This document shows, piece after piece, positions 8,993 through 18,260 of a stretch of 64,000 nt of DNA. The translations under genes and the position numbers were made by a program. The DNA is from Marivirga lumbricoides (GTDB lineage Bacteria; Bacteroidota; Bacteroidia; Cytophagales; Cyclobacteriaceae): positions 186,001 to 250,000 of the forward strand of contig NZ_BMEC01000011.1 of NCBI RefSeq assembly GCF_014636295.1, read 5' to 3'. Numbering within the stretch: the first letter of the stretch is position 1; each line of letters starts with the position of its first letter. The notes under the pieces were generated by a model, which saw only the letters and a program-made list of their open reading frames with translations, had not been told where the DNA came from and ran no database searches.

Positions 8993-9832
8993 ATGAAGGC
9001 TTATATTTTATTTACCGCTTTAGTATTTACATTACTCTCCTGTGGCGATGACGATATTATAACAGATACTACAGAAAAGCCATCAGGCTCAGACAAAGCC
9101 CTAGCGGTATATAATAACGCCTATATTGAGAATTACGAGCCTGATGAAATTGAATATATTGTATTAAATGCTACAGATGCCTATGTACTGATGGATCCAT
9201 TCCAGGAGAATATTTCAGAATCCATTCAGATGATGAAAGCCAATGGAAATGAAGTGGGAGCCTACATAAGTATTGGTACAGGTGAAGACTGGCGAGAAGA
9301 TTTTACTGACTTAAAACCCTATCTTGTTGATCAGCAGTGGGGAGAATGGCCCGGAGAGTATTTTGTAAATAATACCACAACAGGAATTATTGACGTAATG
9401 AAAGCCCGTATTGATAAAATAGCGGCCTGGGGTTGTGATTGGGTAGAATTTGACAATATGGACTGGGCATTATATGATGAAGTAAGAGATGCTTATAATT
9501 TAGAAGTTACCAAGGAACAAAGTATATCGTATTTTCAGGAATTATGCGAATACGTTCACGAGAAAGGGATGAAATGCATGGCTAAAAACTTTGTTGAAAA
9601 TGCCGGGAATTTCGATGGGGTAACCTATGAATCTTACAATAATGACAAAAACTGGTGGGATCAATCCGGAGCCCAAAGCTTTTTAGATGCAGGAAAACTA
9701 GTGGTTATTGTTCATTATAATGAAAGCAACTGCAACAAAGTGTATTCAGATTATATGGACATTTACAACAAAGATATTTCTTTCATCTGCGAAGGTACCG
9801 GTGTTAAAAAATATATTCATTATAATGAGTAA
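8993..9832 (+). CDS. Lipoprotein, GH114-like (endo-alpha-1,4-polygalactosaminidase family)
   Basis: The 279-residue product begins with a lipoprotein signal ending in 'TLLSC' (Cys17), followed by an acidic 'GDDD' run, so it should be lipid-anchored and probably surface-exposed. The rest fits the GH114/TM1410 TIM-barrel family: 'GAYISIGTGEDWREDF', 'WPGEYFVN', 'WGCDWVEFDNMDWAL', 'MKCMAKNF', and a C-terminal 'YIHYNE'. Members act on alpha-1,4-linked galactosamine polymers, but substrates are known for few of them. The acidic residues of 'EFDNMD' are the likely catalytic site. The gene stands alone between two terminator-like structures. Confidence 0.75.
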   Translation: MKAYILFTALVFTLLSCGDDDIITDTTEKPSGSDKALAVYNNAYIENYEPDEIEYIVLNATDAYVLMDPFQENISESIQMMKANGNEVGAYISIGTGEDWREDFTDLKPYLVDQQWGEWPGEYFVNNTTTGIIDVMKARIDKIAAWGCDWVEFDNMDWALYDEVRDAYNLEVTKEQSISYFQELCEYVHEKGMKCMAKNFVENAGNFDGVTYESYNNDKNWWDQSGAQSFLDAGKLVVIVHYNESNCNKVYSDYMDIYNKDISFICEGTGVKKYIHYNE

Positions 9833-9842
9833 TTTAACACCG
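9799..9842 (+). terminator. Inverted repeat spanning the stop codon of the GH114-like gene
   Basis: CGGTGTTAAA (9799-9808, inside the coding region) is the exact reverse complement of TTTAACACCG (9833-9842, just after the stop), with a 24-nt loop. No T-run follows, so it is not a classic intrinsic terminator. A role in 3'-end protection or in stopping transcription towards the convergent miaA gene is inferred. Confidence 0.35.
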
Positions 9843-9938
9843 TATTAATATATTTAAAAGGTTAAATAAAGAAGGTTTTAATAGATCGCAAAGAAAGACT
9901 ACGAATGAAATAATTGGCAACGCTTTATTATCTCTCTC

Positions 9939-10850
9939 TTACATATCATTCTCAATCGCTTTAATAATTTCAGCTTCCTGGTTAGGATGAAACCATTGAA
10001 ACTGCTGGTCTTTTTTAAACCAAGTGAGCTGCCTTTTGGCATACCTCCTGCTATTCCGCTTTAAGAGTCTCACTGTCTCTTCCCTATCGTATTGGCCTTC
10101 CAGAAAGTTAAATATTTCAGAATAACCCACTGTTTGTAATGCGTTTAAATCTTTAAAAGGTAATAACTGCTCAGCTTCTTCAAACAAACCCTCATCGATC
10201 ATTTGATCCATTCTTCTATCAATTCTCTCGTAAAGGATTTCCCGTGGTCGCTCCAGCCCTATTTTAGTGATAGCAAAAGGTCGTTTTACTTCCCGGCTCT
10301 GCTCACGATAAAAACTCATGTTTTTACCAGTGGTTTGGTATAACTCCAGTACCCTGATAAGTCGCTGAGGATTATTTTGATCTACAATTTTATAATAGTC
10401 CGGATCTACTAAAGCAACCTGCTGCTGTAAATATCCAATTCCTTTTTCGGTAAAGTCCCTATTTAATTTTTCCCTGATGGCTGAGGGGATGGCAGGCATC
10501 TCATCAATTCCTTCACACAAAGCTTTTACATAAAGTCCCGATCCACCCACTACAATTACTACCTCTTTAGTTTTAAATAGGTCATCAAGTACATTAAGGG
10601 CGTCCTTTTCAAATTGTCCTACATTATACTCGTCTCGAATGCTTAGAGTATTAATGAAATAGTGAGGTACCTCCTGCATTTCTTCCGCTGTAGGTTTAGC
10701 CGTTCCAATATTTGTTTCTTTGTAAAACTGCCGGGAATCAGCAGAAAGAATTTCAGTATTGAAATACTTTGCCAGTTTTACCGACAAGGCCGTTTTGCCC
10801 ACAGCTGTAGGCCCAGCGAGTACAATTATCCTTTTAGAATTATTATTCAA
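9939..10850 (-). CDS. miaA: tRNA dimethylallyltransferase MiaA
   Basis: This 303-residue enzyme transfers a dimethylallyl group to N6 of A37 in tRNAs that read UNN codons. The P-loop 'LAGPTAVGKTALS' is at residues 11-23, followed by 'ILSADSRQFYKETNIGTAKPT', 'VGGSGLYVKAL' and the tRNA-binding 'LNALQTVGYSEIF' and 'RRYAKRQLTWF' motifs. Length and motif order are normal. It is transcribed divergently from the hybrid kinase gene with only about 35 nt between the starts, so the two promoters must overlap one another or the coding regions. Confidence 0.96.
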   Translation of the reverse strand: MNNNSKRIIVLAGPTAVGKTALSVKLAKYFNTEILSADSRQFYKETNIGTAKPTAEEMQEVPHYFINTLSIRDEYNVGQFEKDALNVLDDLFKTKEVVIVVGGSGLYVKALCEGIDEMPAIPSAIREKLNRDFTEKGIGYLQQQVALVDPDYYKIVDQNNPQRLIRVLELYQTTGKNMSFYREQSREVKRPFAITKIGLERPREILYERIDRRMDQMIDEGLFEEAEQLLPFKDLNALQTVGYSEIFNFLEGQYDREETVRLLKRNSRRYAKRQLTWFKKDQQFQWFHPNQEAEIIKAIENDM

Positions 10851-10884
10851 TTGATTACTTTATTCGTTACGAAAGAATTAAATT

Positions 10885-13800
10885 GTGCGATCTAAATATT
10901 GCTTAAATCAACATACCTTGGATTTACAAAATTACGATAAAGAACAATTAATAAAAGAGATAGAAAAACTCCGTTTGGCGTTGTACCAAAACAAGTACTT
11001 CCGCAAAAATGCAAAGTCTCATACATCTAATTATTCTTTTGAAGATAGTATTGACCTGAGCATGGAATTTACTGTAGATGGCAAGCTGATAAAAACCAAC
11101 AAAAACTGGCGCAAGTCTCTGGGCTATACTATCGAGGAGTCCGGTAAACTTTTTATCAGAGACATACTGCATCAGGAAGATTACCCTGCTTTTCGAAATA
11201 TGAAAGTAAAGGTAGGAAAAGATGGGGTGCAATCTTTTATAGATACGCGCTTAAGCACTAAATCAGGAGAAATACTTTATGTAAGCGGAAGTATTTTTCC
11301 CAATCAAAAAGGGCACCTTACTGCTACCTTTCATGATATTACGCACCAGGTAAATGCAGAAAAAGCGCAGAACCTTTATTACAACATCACTAATCTTACT
11401 TTGCTAAGTAATGATCTGGATGATCTATTTAAATCGGTACATAATATTTTAAACCAAACCATAGACGCCCGCAATTTCTTTATTGCACTATTCGATTTTG
11501 AGCAAAACCTCTTAAATTTCCCGTACATTTTTGATGAGCACATAGCCAATAGCCCCACCACGCAATCGCTGGATCTCAGAAAGGGTATCTGTGAATATGT
11601 TTACCACCATAAAAAACCTCAGATACTGAAGGAGGCACAAATTATGGAGTTAATATTGGAAGGAAACATTATACAATATGGTCCTATCCCAAAAGCTTTT
11701 TTGGCAGTTCCTTTTCGCACGGAAAAAGGTATTCCGGGAGTAATAGGGCTACAAAACTACCGGGATGAAAATAGCTTTAGCAAGCGAGATTTAGAATTGC
11801 TTAATTTTGTTTCCGCACAGGTAGTACTGTCTGTAGAAAGAAAAATAAACACAGAGAAAATCGCTACTCAGGCTGCCAGATTACAATCTATTTTCGACAG
11901 TAGCAACCACCTCATATGGTCATTAAACAGCGATTACTTACTTACTTCCTTTAACCACAATTTTTCTTACGAAATATTAAAACACTATGGTTTTAAACCA
12001 AAGGAGGAGCATTCTATAAAGGAAAAGAAGCTGTTTGAATTATTACCGGAATCGCAATATGCTTTCTGGAAAGGGAAATTTGATGAAGTGCTAAGAGGCA
12101 ATCCTCTTACATTTGAAATCAAATATAAAGATGCTGCCAGCGACAGGCTCAATTGGAAAGAAATTTACCTCAACCCTATTCACACAGAAAATGGCGAGGT
12201 AAAAGGAATTTCAGGCATAGCACACGACATTACAGAAAAGAAAGTGGCTGAGCTGAAAATTCAAAAAAGTGAAAGCCGCTTCAGAAGGATTTTTGAATCT
12301 TTTCAGGATATTTATTTCAACTGCCGGTTCAATGGAGAGGTTATCCTTATAAGCCCATCAGTAAAAGATATGATTGGTTACTCTCAGAAAGACGTAACGG
12401 GTAACAACGTAACCAATTACTATCTTTATACCAAGAAGACCAAAGATTTATTGAAAAAGCTGGTGGCAGAACGTAAGGTTCAGAATTTTGAAGCAACCTT
12501 AATTACCAGTGATGGAAGGTTGGTAAATTGCATTTGCAACGTAAGGCTGGCGAGAGATAAAGATAGCAGAGAAGTAACAATAGAAGGTGTGGCAAGGGAT
12601 ATCACCAAGCTTAAACAGGCTAATAGAGAATTGATACACGCTAAAAACGTGGCTGAAAATTCATTAAAAGTAAAAGAACAGTTTTTGGCAAATATGAGCC
12701 ATGAAATACGCACCCCTATGAATGGTGTAATAGGGATGGTGGATTTACTTTCACAAACAGCTTTAAATCCCGAACAAAAAAACTTTGTACAAACAATTAA
12801 ACGCTCTTCCGAAACACTTCTGACTATTTTAAATGACATTCTGGATCTATCAAAAATAGAAGCAGGAAAAATGAAAATCCAGCTTCAGGTAACAGAAGTG
12901 CAGACACTATTCGAGAAAGTGCTATCACTTTTCCACCAGTTAGCGAGAAGTAAAAACATCAACCTGAGCTACAGAATTGACAAAAATGTACCTAAATACT
13001 TAATGCTGGACGAAACAAGAATACTCCAGGTACTCTCTAATTTAACTTCTAATGCCTTAAAATTTACTGAAGACAAGGGCCGGGTCATTCTCCATCTATC
13101 GAAGGAATTGAAAGATGACTTATACCGTATTTCCGTAGAAGACACAGGCATAGGAATTTCACAAAATGATCAGCAAAGGCTTTTCCAGTTATTCAGCCAG
13201 GTAGATAATACCAGTACTAAAAATTTCAGTGGTACAGGACTTGGGCTGGCCATATCAAAACAATTGAGCCACATGATGGGAGGTGAAATTGGAGTTAGCT
13301 CAGAGCCAGATCAGGGAAGCGTATTTTGGTTTTCAGTAGCCGGCAGCCTTCCTACAGAGCAACAGGTAAAGGAATATACAGAAGCGAAAAAGAATAATAG
13401 CGAAACCAAGAAATTACACTTTAGTAACGAAAAACCACCTTTCATCTTAATTGTGGATGATAACACCATCAACAGACAAGTAGCCAGCCAGATTTTAATG
13501 AAATCCGGCATAACCACAGACCTTGCTGCAGGAGGCCAGGAAGCAATTGATAAAGTTAAAACCAACGATTATGATTTGATTTTAATGGATATTCAAATGC
13601 CACACATGGATGGAGTTACAGCAACCAGACACATTAAATCGCTGGAAAAACATTCACCTCCTATTATAGCAATGACGGCCTATTCTATGAAAGAAGATAA
13701 AGACAAATTCATTTCAATGGGCATGGATGATTACCTGGCCAAACCCATTGTTTCGGATATCTTAATTTCCAAAATTGTTAATTACTTGCCGGATTTTGCT

Positions 13801-14196
13801 GTTAATGAAGAAAAAAATGATGCTTCTAAATATAACAATATACCTGAAATAGCAGTTAAAAGTGAGGTGATAGATCAAAGTACACTTCAACAACTTAGGA
13901 AGTATGCAGATAAAGAAACCATTAATTCTTTTTTTGAAGAATTTGAAATAGAGGCTAAAGGTTTAATTCTGGACAGTATCAATGCTGAAAAGACCTCGGA
14001 CATACAAAAAATTTTAAGTAATTTGCACACTTTGAAGGGGAATGCAGGCACGCTGGGAATCAGAAGTCTGGAAAGTCAGGCAAAACAAATTGAACAGGAC
14101 CTGAAAGAGGAGAAAACTGAAAACCTGAGTAGGAATTTAAACAACTTACTGGAAAATTTTAATAAATTTACTGATCAGTATCAGTCAATCATATAA
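10885..14196 (+). CDS. Hybrid sensor histidine kinase (PAS-GAF-PAS-PAS-HK-REC-Hpt)
   Basis: This 1103-residue cytoplasmic kinase has no membrane segment. The order is: short coiled coil; PAS (about 45-150); GAF (150-320); two more PAS domains (335-455, 460-575); HisKA with phospho-acceptor H606 ('NMSHEIRTPMNG'); HATPase (about 700-820, 'GTGLGLAISKQL'); receiver domain with D902 ('LILMDIQMPHMDG'); and C-terminal Hpt with H1048 ('LHTLKGNAGTLG'). It contains every step of a phosphorelay up to the final receiver, and a free-standing receiver gene begins 4 nt downstream. The listed start is GTG. A TTG at 10918 beginning 'LDLQNYDKEQLIKEIEKLRL' is an equally good alternative, and no ATG fits. Confidence 0.92.
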   Translation: MRSKYCLNQHTLDLQNYDKEQLIKEIEKLRLALYQNKYFRKNAKSHTSNYSFEDSIDLSMEFTVDGKLIKTNKNWRKSLGYTIEESGKLFIRDILHQEDYPAFRNMKVKVGKDGVQSFIDTRLSTKSGEILYVSGSIFPNQKGHLTATFHDITHQVNAEKAQNLYYNITNLTLLSNDLDDLFKSVHNILNQTIDARNFFIALFDFEQNLLNFPYIFDEHIANSPTTQSLDLRKGICEYVYHHKKPQILKEAQIMELILEGNIIQYGPIPKAFLAVPFRTEKGIPGVIGLQNYRDENSFSKRDLELLNFVSAQVVLSVERKINTEKIATQAARLQSIFDSSNHLIWSLNSDYLLTSFNHNFSYEILKHYGFKPKEEHSIKEKKLFELLPESQYAFWKGKFDEVLRGNPLTFEIKYKDAASDRLNWKEIYLNPIHTENGEVKGISGIAHDITEKKVAELKIQKSESRFRRIFESFQDIYFNCRFNGEVILISPSVKDMIGYSQKDVTGNNVTNYYLYTKKTKDLLKKLVAERKVQNFEATLITSDGRLVNCICNVRLARDKDSREVTIEGVARDITKLKQANRELIHAKNVAENSLKVKEQFLANMSHEIRTPMNGVIGMVDLLSQTALNPEQKNFVQTIKRSSETLLTILNDILDLSKIEAGKMKIQLQVTEVQTLFEKVLSLFHQLARSKNINLSYRIDKNVPKYLMLDETRILQVLSNLTSNALKFTEDKGRVILHLSKELKDDLYRISVEDTGIGISQNDQQRLFQLFSQVDNTSTKNFSGTGLGLAISKQLSHMMGGEIGVSSEPDQGSVFWFSVAGSLPTEQQVKEYTEAKKNNSETKKLHFSNEKPPFILIVDDNTINRQVASQILMKSGITTDLAAGGQEAIDKVKTNDYDLILMDIQMPHMDGVTATRHIKSLEKHSPPIIAMTAYSMKEDKDKFISMGMDDYLAKPIVSDILISKIVNYLPDFAVNEEKNDASKYNNIPEIAVKSEVIDQSTLQQLRKYADKETINSFFEEFEIEAKGLILDSINAEKTSDIQKILSNLHTLKGNAGTLGIRSLESQAKQIEQDLKEEKTENLSRNLNNLLENFNKFTDQYQSII

Positions 14197-14200
14197 TAAC

Positions 14201-14578
14201 ATGGCAGAAAATAAAAAAGTACTCATTGCTGAAGATAGTTCAGTTATCCAAAACCTAACGAAGAAAATCTTAATGATGCAAAATTATAGTATCCATTCAG
14301 CTAAAAACGGGAAGCAAGTGATGGATATATTAGCGAAAGAAGATTTTGACATCATCCTGATGGATATTAACATGCCAATAATGGATGGTATGGAATGCTC
14401 CAAGGCTATTAGAAGCTTAGATAATAAAGAGAAAGCCAACATTCCTATCATTGCTATAACAGGAAATGCAAAAAACTACAGCATTGAAGATTTTAAAGAA
14501 GTGGGTATTAATGAATATTTACCAAAGCCACTCAACTTTGATCAATTAGTAGAAACAGTGAAAAGATTATCCAGTTAA
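14201..14578 (+). CDS. Stand-alone response regulator receiver (CheY-like)
   Basis: The 125 residues are entirely receiver domain: acidic pocket 'IAEDSS', phospho-acceptor D55 in 'IILMDINMPIMDG', conserved Thr in 'IAITGNA' and Lys in 'LPKPLNFD'. There is no output domain, so it signals by protein contact or passes phosphate on. The gene starts 4 nt after the hybrid kinase and is directly followed by the next start codon. It is the obvious partner of that kinase's Hpt domain. Confidence 0.92.
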   Translation: MAENKKVLIAEDSSVIQNLTKKILMMQNYSIHSAKNGKQVMDILAKEDFDIILMDINMPIMDGMECSKAIRSLDNKEKANIPIIAITGNAKNYSIEDFKEVGINEYLPKPLNFDQLVETVKRLSS

Positions 14579-14854
14579 ATGCAGATAAAATACACAAATT
14601 CATTTTTAAATAAACTGGAAGATGTCTTCTCAGAATCTGATTATATCCTGAGATACGAGAAAGGGAATTTCAAATCAGGATATTGTGTATTGAAGGATCA
14701 GAAGATAGTGATTATCAATAAGTTTTTTGATACAGAAGGCAAGATAAACTGCCTTGTTGATCTGGTAAAAAACCTTGATCTGGATGTAAAAGCTTTCAGC
14801 GATAAAAACAGAAGCTTCTATTTAGAATTGAAACAAACGCAATTAGCACTTTGA
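14579..14854 (+). CDS. Conserved small protein, function unknown
   Basis: This 91-residue soluble protein has no recognised domain. It shows alternating strands ('YILRYEKGNFKSGYCVLKDQ', 'KIVIINKFFDTEGK') followed by a helix ('INCLVDLVKNLDLD'). The ATG follows the receiver gene's stop codon directly (0-nt gap), and its own TGA overlaps the TTG start of the metallo-hydrolase, so the three are translationally coupled. The position suggests a role tied either to the phosphorelay or to the hydrolase. Nothing in the sequence decides which. Confidence 0.75.
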   Translation: MQIKYTNSFLNKLEDVFSESDYILRYEKGNFKSGYCVLKDQKIVIINKFFDTEGKINCLVDLVKNLDLDVKAFSDKNRSFYLELKQTQLAL

Positions 14855-15612
14855 AAATTACATTTCTAGGAACAGGAACTTCCCAGGGAGTGCCGGTTAT
14901 TGGCTGCCAGTGTGAGGTGTGCCGGTCATTGGACTTCAGGGATAAACGACTTAGAACAAGTATACACATTGAAGTAGATGAAAAAAGCCTGGTTATAGAT
15001 ACCGGGCCGGATTTCAGGGCTCAGATGCTCAGGGAAAGAATTGACCACCTGGACGCGGTATTGATGACGCACGAGCACAAAGATCATACTGCAGGCCTGG
15101 ATGATGTGAGAGCCTATAACTTCAAGCAGGATATGGATATGCCTGTTTATGGCAGAAAACCTGTTTTAGAACAAATTGAGAGAGAATTCTCCTATATTTT
15201 TGCTAGTAATAAGTATCCTGGTATTCCCAGGGTAAAACTGCACGAAATCATAAATGAACCTTTTGAAATAACAGGTACAAAAATACTTCCCATAAATGTA
15301 CTCCATTATAAATTACCTGTTTTTGGCTTTAGAATAAAAGATTTTACCTACATAACCGATGTAAACTATATTTCTGAAGAAGAAAAGCAAAAAATAAGAG
15401 GTAGCAGTGTGGTAGTGTTAAGCGCACTTCAAAAAAATGACCATCTCTCCCATTTCAACCTGGAGCAAGCCATTGATGTGGTTAAAGAACTTGAAATTCC
15501 TACCGCCTATTTTATACATATGGGACATCGTATGGGATTACACAGTGTAGTTGAAGAAGAATTACCTAAAGGCATGCACCTGGCCTATGATGGTTTGAAA
15601 CTGGAGCTTTAA
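14851..15612 (+). CDS. MBL-fold metallo-hydrolase (PhnP-like)
   Basis: This 253-residue metallo-beta-lactamase-fold hydrolase starts at a TTG that overlaps the previous stop (TTGA). Visible motifs are 'FLGTGTSQGVPVIGCQCEVC' with a two-Cys pair typical of the PhnP/RNase Z-like branch, metal-binding 'THEHKDHTAG', 'YITDVNYI' and the C-terminal 'YFIHMGHRMG'. Family members hydrolyse cyclic phosphodiesters or related phosphate esters; the substrate here is unknown. There is no signal peptide. It forms an operon with the RqcH-like gene that starts 2 nt later. Confidence 0.85.
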   Translation: MKITFLGTGTSQGVPVIGCQCEVCRSLDFRDKRLRTSIHIEVDEKSLVIDTGPDFRAQMLRERIDHLDAVLMTHEHKDHTAGLDDVRAYNFKQDMDMPVYGRKPVLEQIEREFSYIFASNKYPGIPRVKLHEIINEPFEITGTKILPINVLHYKLPVFGFRIKDFTYITDVNYISEEEKQKIRGSSVVVLSALQKNDHLSHFNLEQAIDVVKELEIPTAYFIHMGHRMGLHSVVEEELPKGMHLAYDGLKLEL

Positions 15613-15613
15613 T

Positions 15614-17188
15614 ATGCATAATAATTATTACGCTTTTCGTGCTTTAGTACAGGAACTACAAAGCATTATTACTGGCAGTACATTGAATGAGTGCTTTAGC
15701 CAAAGTAAAGATGAACTCATTCTGGTCTTTGAGAATGAGCAGAAGAAGCCATTTTACATTAAGGCTTCTTTAACCCCTGAATTTTCATGCATTTGCTTTC
15801 CAGATAATTTTGCCAGAACCAAGAAAAACAGTGTGAACCTTTTTGAGGAATTCATCGGTCAGCACTTAACTGAAGTGATCCAGTACCAGAATGAACGCTG
15901 CTTCAGTTTTCACTTTACCAATGGTTTAGCATTGCTGTTCAAAATGCATGGAAATCGTTCCAACATCGTGGCTTTTGAAGGAAATGATGCCTTTAAGCTA
16001 TTTAGAAGTAATTTCCCACAGGATCTGGAACTTAGTCTGTCAGAATTACACAGGCCTATTGAACAAAGTGAAGAAGCATTTTTTAAAGCGGAAGGCAACT
16101 ACAAGAAGATTTTTCCTACTTTCGGTAAATTAATCAGTAAATATTTAGAGTCAATATCTTTAGCTAATAAACCCCTGGAAGAACAATGGGAAATAATACA
16201 TTTATTGCATAAAGACCTACTCAATCCCCGCTCCTTTTATACTGTATTGTGGGAAGATGAAATATACTTTTCCCTCGTTGCGGTGGGGGAAGTGCTTCAT
16301 GAAGAAAAAAGTATTACAGAAGGTATTACCCGATTTTTCTATACTTATTCCAAAGAAAATTTCATCAGAAAGGAAAAAAAGCAACTTCTGAAGACACTGG
16401 AAAAAAAGCGGAACCAAAACATTAATTACATTAGTAAATCCAGAACTAAACTACAGGAAATTCAGGATAAACCAGGCTATAATGAACTGGCAGATATCTT
16501 AATGGCCAACTTACACCAGATTCCTCCCCATGCAAATGAAGTGGAACTGTTTAATTTCTATACGAATGAGCCAGTAAAAATCTCCTTAAAAACCACTTTG
16601 AGTCCACAGAAAAATGCGGAAAACCTTTATAGAAAATCAAAGAATCAAAAAATAGAACTGAATCAGATTGAAGAAGCCATTGCCTCAAAGGAAACCGCTT
16701 TAGCTGAAGTGGAAAAAGAGATTGAAATGATAAGTGCGGCTGAAGACGTAAAAAGTATAAAATCTTTCATTAAAAGAAACCCTAAAGCTGAGCATGCACA
16801 AGTGGAAGAAAGGGTACCCTACAAAAAATTTGAAACTTCCGGGTTCACTATATTGGTAGGAAAAGGGGCGAGAGAAAACGATGAACTAACATTAAAATAC
16901 GCTAAAAAAGATGACTTATGGCTTCATGCCAAGGACGTCAGTGGTTCCCATGTTATATTAAAACAACAAAGTAATAAGCCTTTTCCCAGGGAGGTGATAG
17001 AAAAAGCTGCTCAACTGGCTGCATTTTATTCTAAAAGAAAAACAGATAGCCTTACACCAGTTATTGTTACTCCTAAAAAATTTATTAGAAAGCCAAAAGG
17101 TTTACCTCCAGGCTTAGTACATGTGGATAAAGAAGATACAATTCTTGTTACTCCTAATGACTGGTGGACTGCCAATCCTAAAGTTTAG
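15614..17188 (+). CDS. rqcH: RqcH-like NFACT protein (ribosome-associated quality control)
   Basis: The 524-residue product has the NFACT layout: an N-terminal NFACT-N region ('YYAFRALVQELQSIITGSTL'), a central helical or coiled-coil section (about 250-400) and the NFACT-R (DUF814) domain. The last is recognised by 'GFTILVGKGARENDELTLKY' and 'DDLWLHAKDVSGSHVIL'. In Bacillus, RqcH binds split 50S subunits carrying stalled nascent chains and directs C-terminal alanine tailing. In Bacteroidota the protein is somewhat shorter than in Firmicutes and is often annotated as fibronectin-binding or DUF814. The start follows the hydrolase stop by 1 nt. Confidence 0.85.
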   Translation: MHNNYYAFRALVQELQSIITGSTLNECFSQSKDELILVFENEQKKPFYIKASLTPEFSCICFPDNFARTKKNSVNLFEEFIGQHLTEVIQYQNERCFSFHFTNGLALLFKMHGNRSNIVAFEGNDAFKLFRSNFPQDLELSLSELHRPIEQSEEAFFKAEGNYKKIFPTFGKLISKYLESISLANKPLEEQWEIIHLLHKDLLNPRSFYTVLWEDEIYFSLVAVGEVLHEEKSITEGITRFFYTYSKENFIRKEKKQLLKTLEKKRNQNINYISKSRTKLQEIQDKPGYNELADILMANLHQIPPHANEVELFNFYTNEPVKISLKTTLSPQKNAENLYRKSKNQKIELNQIEEAIASKETALAEVEKEIEMISAAEDVKSIKSFIKRNPKAEHAQVEERVPYKKFETSGFTILVGKGARENDELTLKYAKKDDLWLHAKDVSGSHVILKQQSNKPFPREVIEKAAQLAAFYSKRKTDSLTPVIVTPKKFIRKPKGLPPGLVHVDKEDTILVTPNDWWTANPKV

Positions 17189-17295
17189 TTACTTATACTG
17201 CACCAAAAAGCAAGAAGAATTTCTCATTAAGGTAATTCACATTGCATACTTTCAAGATTAACTTTACCTTAGCCATTATATGTAATCGCTAATAG

Positions 17296-18258
17296 ATGAG
17301 ATATATTCAAATACTACTCTTTTTACACTTTATTACTGTGGGGCTCTCTTTAAAAAGTTGGGCTCAAGGCTGTAGCGATGCAGGTTTTTGCACCATGGGA
17401 GCCATGCGGCCTGATCAGAATTTTAATGGAAATCCGATAATAAGATTGCGCTCTGTTTCCTTTAATTTTTATGAAGGACAGAGTAATAACTCCGCCATCA
17501 TTCGAGCAGGTATAGTAGATCTCAGTTTCGAAACTAAAAGCGAAGTTAATCTGCAATTCAAAGTTCCCTACATGTGGATAAATGGCAATTTCGGAAAGAC
17601 ATCAGGAATAGGTGATATTTCTTTAAGTGCCACTAAAGAAATTGCTGACATTTCGGACTATAAGTTATTAGCTACAATGGGGGCTAAAATACCTACAGGA
17701 CATTCTGATTTAAAACAACAATCTCATGATGTGGTACTGCCCATGTACTACCAGGTTTCACTTGGTACATATGACCTTGTATTAGGCTCTTCATTAATCA
17801 ACAGAGAGTGGCTATTTTCAGTAGGTTATCAGCAGCCCATCATCCATCAGAATGAAAATTCTTTTGGGGCCGACCCGGTTGAATGGGGATGGTACCCGGG
17901 ACCGGGAGGTTTTGATTATGTGCAAAAACATGATGAAGCTGTTGACTTAAGGCGTGGAGCCGACATCATGATAAGAATAGAACGTAACTTCAGGCTCTCC
18001 CGACTCAATTTCAACTTTGGTATTCTTCCCATCTATAGAATTACTAAAGATCAGGGCAAAGATGAAACTGGTGAATACCAAAAACTACCGGGAACTACGG
18101 GGTTAGCACTTTCTGCTCTGGCAGGAGTAGGGTATCGGTTCAATATTTTTTCTTCACTGAAGCTTATCTATGGCCAAAAAATTACAGACAGAGATTATAA
18201 CCCTGATGGCCTTACCAGAAAACACGTCCTCAACCTTTCCTATAATTATAACTTTTAA
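17296..18258 (+). CDS. Outer-membrane beta-barrel protein (transporter-like)
   Basis: This 320-residue exported protein has a signal peptide ('ILLFLHFITVGLSLKSWA', cleavage before 'QGCSDAG'). Many amphipathic strands follow and the protein ends on an aromatic ('LNLSYNYNF'), as outer-membrane barrels do. The mature start has paired cysteines ('GCSDAGFCTMGAM'). Phrases such as 'GIGDISLSATKE' and 'TMGAKIPTGHS' recall the MetA-pathway phenol-degradation/transporter barrel family. It is followed 2 nt later by the TPR-CHAT gene, and no gene lies close upstream, so it heads a small operon. What it transports is not evident. Confidence 0.75.
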   Translation: MRYIQILLFLHFITVGLSLKSWAQGCSDAGFCTMGAMRPDQNFNGNPIIRLRSVSFNFYEGQSNNSAIIRAGIVDLSFETKSEVNLQFKVPYMWINGNFGKTSGIGDISLSATKEIADISDYKLLATMGAKIPTGHSDLKQQSHDVVLPMYYQVSLGTYDLVLGSSLINREWLFSVGYQQPIIHQNENSFGADPVEWGWYPGPGGFDYVQKHDEAVDLRRGADIMIRIERNFRLSRLNFNFGILPIYRITKDQGKDETGEYQKLPGTTGLALSALAGVGYRFNIFSSLKLIYGQKITDRDYNPDGLTRKHVLNLSYNYNF

Positions 18259-18260
18259 AA

